A stretch of 35,178 bases of DNA from Spirochaetales bacterium (GTDB lineage Bacteria > Spirochaetota > Spirochaetia > UBA9216): assembly GCA_016342585.1 (NCBI GenBank), contig JAEINK010000053.1, positions 1 through 35,178 of the forward strand, given 5' to 3'. The position numbers and the translations under genes are program-made. Of this stretch, positions 34,184-35,178 are shown one piece after another (position 1 is the first letter of the stretch; every line of letters begins with the position of its first letter). The notes beneath the pieces were generated by a model that searched no databases, was not told the origin of the DNA, and saw nothing but the letters and a program-made list of their open reading frames with translations.

Positions 34184-35035
34184 ATGGACTATAATAAGAT
34201 TATTCAAATTAAAGATATCCTTCCTCAGGTCAATATGGTCAATTATTTTACTCTTAGGGAAGTCTCCTTCTGGGGTCCCAGAGTAATAACAGATTTCGAA
34301 ATGATCCTGATTAGAGAAGGGACTTTTCTGTATGAAATTTTGAACCCTGCCAGTCTGGTTCTGTCAGAGAAAAAAACAGAGATGATAAAACTATTTCCAG
34401 CTGATGTCCTGATAATACCACCTGGTGAAAATCACCGTTTTTCGGCGGTGCAGGAAAAAGGTGCCATCTCCTGTATTCACTGTCTACCCAGCACCTCAAT
34501 CCCATGGGATACCATGATGGTTTGTCTTCATCCACAACCCCGGTATAGAACTTCATTTGAGGACGACCAGAAAGAGATGGATGATTTATTCAGGAAGTGT
34601 AATGATCTTTTTAAAGGATACAGCAATTACAGGAATGAATTGATGGGAACAGTCTGCCGTGAGATCTGGCTTCGCTGTGCATCAAAATGGGAAATACGGA
34701 ATCAATCTCTCAGCCCACGTATGCAGGCTATGCTCCTCTACATACAGAAACATTGCACAGGCTCTCTGACCAGACAGAATCTTTCGACCCAATTCAATCT
34801 GAGCCCGGAATACATCAATTCACTATTTAAAAAGGAACTGGGAATAAGCCCGACTGACTGTATCAATAGAGAAAGAATTCTGATGGCATATGGTTACCTG
34901 CACAGGGACGGACTCTCAGTTTCAGAAACTGCATATAAATGCGGGTTTAGTGATCCCTTTTATTTTTCAAGAGTCTTTAAAAAAATTCTGGGCATAACAC
35001 CGGCAACTCTGATGACCCGGAGATATTTCCAATGA
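34184..35035 (+). CDS. AraC-family regulator, cupin-type N-terminus
   Basis: Regulator of 283 aa. The N-terminal ligand domain has ILIREGTFLYEI and FPADVLIIPPGENHRFSA, typical of AraC cupin domains. The C-terminal double HTH includes LTRQNLSTQFNLSPEYINSLFKKELG and CGFSDPFYFSRVFKKILG. It is divergent from UroD-like gene 3 and probably controls it. The last 143 bp of the window (35036-35178) show no recognised gene or terminator. Confidence 0.87.
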   Translation: MDYNKIIQIKDILPQVNMVNYFTLREVSFWGPRVITDFEMILIREGTFLYEILNPASLVLSEKKTEMIKLFPADVLIIPPGENHRFSAVQEKGAISCIHCLPSTSIPWDTMMVCLHPQPRYRTSFEDDQKEMDDLFRKCNDLFKGYSNYRNELMGTVCREIWLRCASKWEIRNQSLSPRMQAMLLYIQKHCTGSLTRQNLSTQFNLSPEYINSLFKKELGISPTDCINRERILMAYGYLHRDGLSVSETAYKCGFSDPFYFSRVFKKILGITPATLMTRRYFQ

Positions 35036-35178
35036 AAGAAAATTAAGTTCCGCAGATCTTTAATATTTACTCAATTATATGTCTTCAAAAATGTAATTTT
35101 TACCTAAACTGAGCGATTCCTATAAGGCCGCCGGTTTACCAGTGGTTTTCTCCGGCCTGCGGGGCTCAAGCTGATAGG

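Noticed and set aside
1..35178. CRISPR array, tRNA or rRNA genes
   Set aside because: No regularly spaced short repeats and no tRNA- or rRNA-like sequence noticed on either strand.

Overview
The window is about 35 kb of bacterial accessory DNA. It looks like a free-living or host-associated anaerobe or facultative anaerobe, possibly a spirochaete (Spirochaetota). That guess rests on overall gene style: sugar ABC operons with a lipoprotein binding protein, several UroD-like proteins each paired with an AraC regulator, and frequent TTG starts. No marker gene fixes the taxonomy, so it is inference.

Left part (1-16.1 kb, AT-richer): a ribose-type sugar ABC operon whose ATPase has lost its 5' end, followed by a strong terminator and a LacI regulator. 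Then come two divergent UroD-like/AraC pairs and a graveyard interval (8.7-9.7 kb) holding a GH2 beta-galactosidase relic, a 146-bp MITE and a relic of a second LacI 3' end. Next are a Gfo/Idh/MocA dehydrogenase with a sugar-phosphate-isomerase-like partner, an unusual protein joining an excisionase-type HTH to a degenerate ABC ATPase, a zinc-ribbon methyltransferase, a lactonase-type beta-propeller protein, a second copy of the MITE and a HutC-type GntR regulator.

Middle (16.1-23.2 kb): a three-subunit molybdenum hydroxylase operon (large, medium and small subunits, minus strand) with a recognisable promoter. It is followed by a mobile-element pile-up: an intact IS110/IS1111-type element, a group II intron that has lost nearly all of its reverse transcriptase, and a deleted, frameshifted DDE transposase.

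Right part (23.3-32.7 kb, visibly GC-richer, minus strand): an apparent seven-gene operon, GntR/FadR regulator - SDR - E1 alpha - E1 beta - E2 (lipoyl) - methenyl-H4MPT-cyclohydrolase-like (Mch family) - SRPBCC. A second unit lies upstream, ATZ/TRZ aminohydrolase - dihydrolipoamide dehydrogenase (E3). Both promoters carry the same type of palindrome, ATGTT-N6-AACAT, which suggests one regulon. A 2-oxoacid/acetoin-type dehydrogenase complex, an Mch-family protein, an aminohydrolase and a nearby Mo hydroxylase together suggest an undescribed pathway for breaking down an N-heterocycle or a C1-yielding compound. No archaeal-type C1 genes are present. This is the best candidate for a new system in the window.

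The far right holds a third divergent UroD-like/AraC pair.
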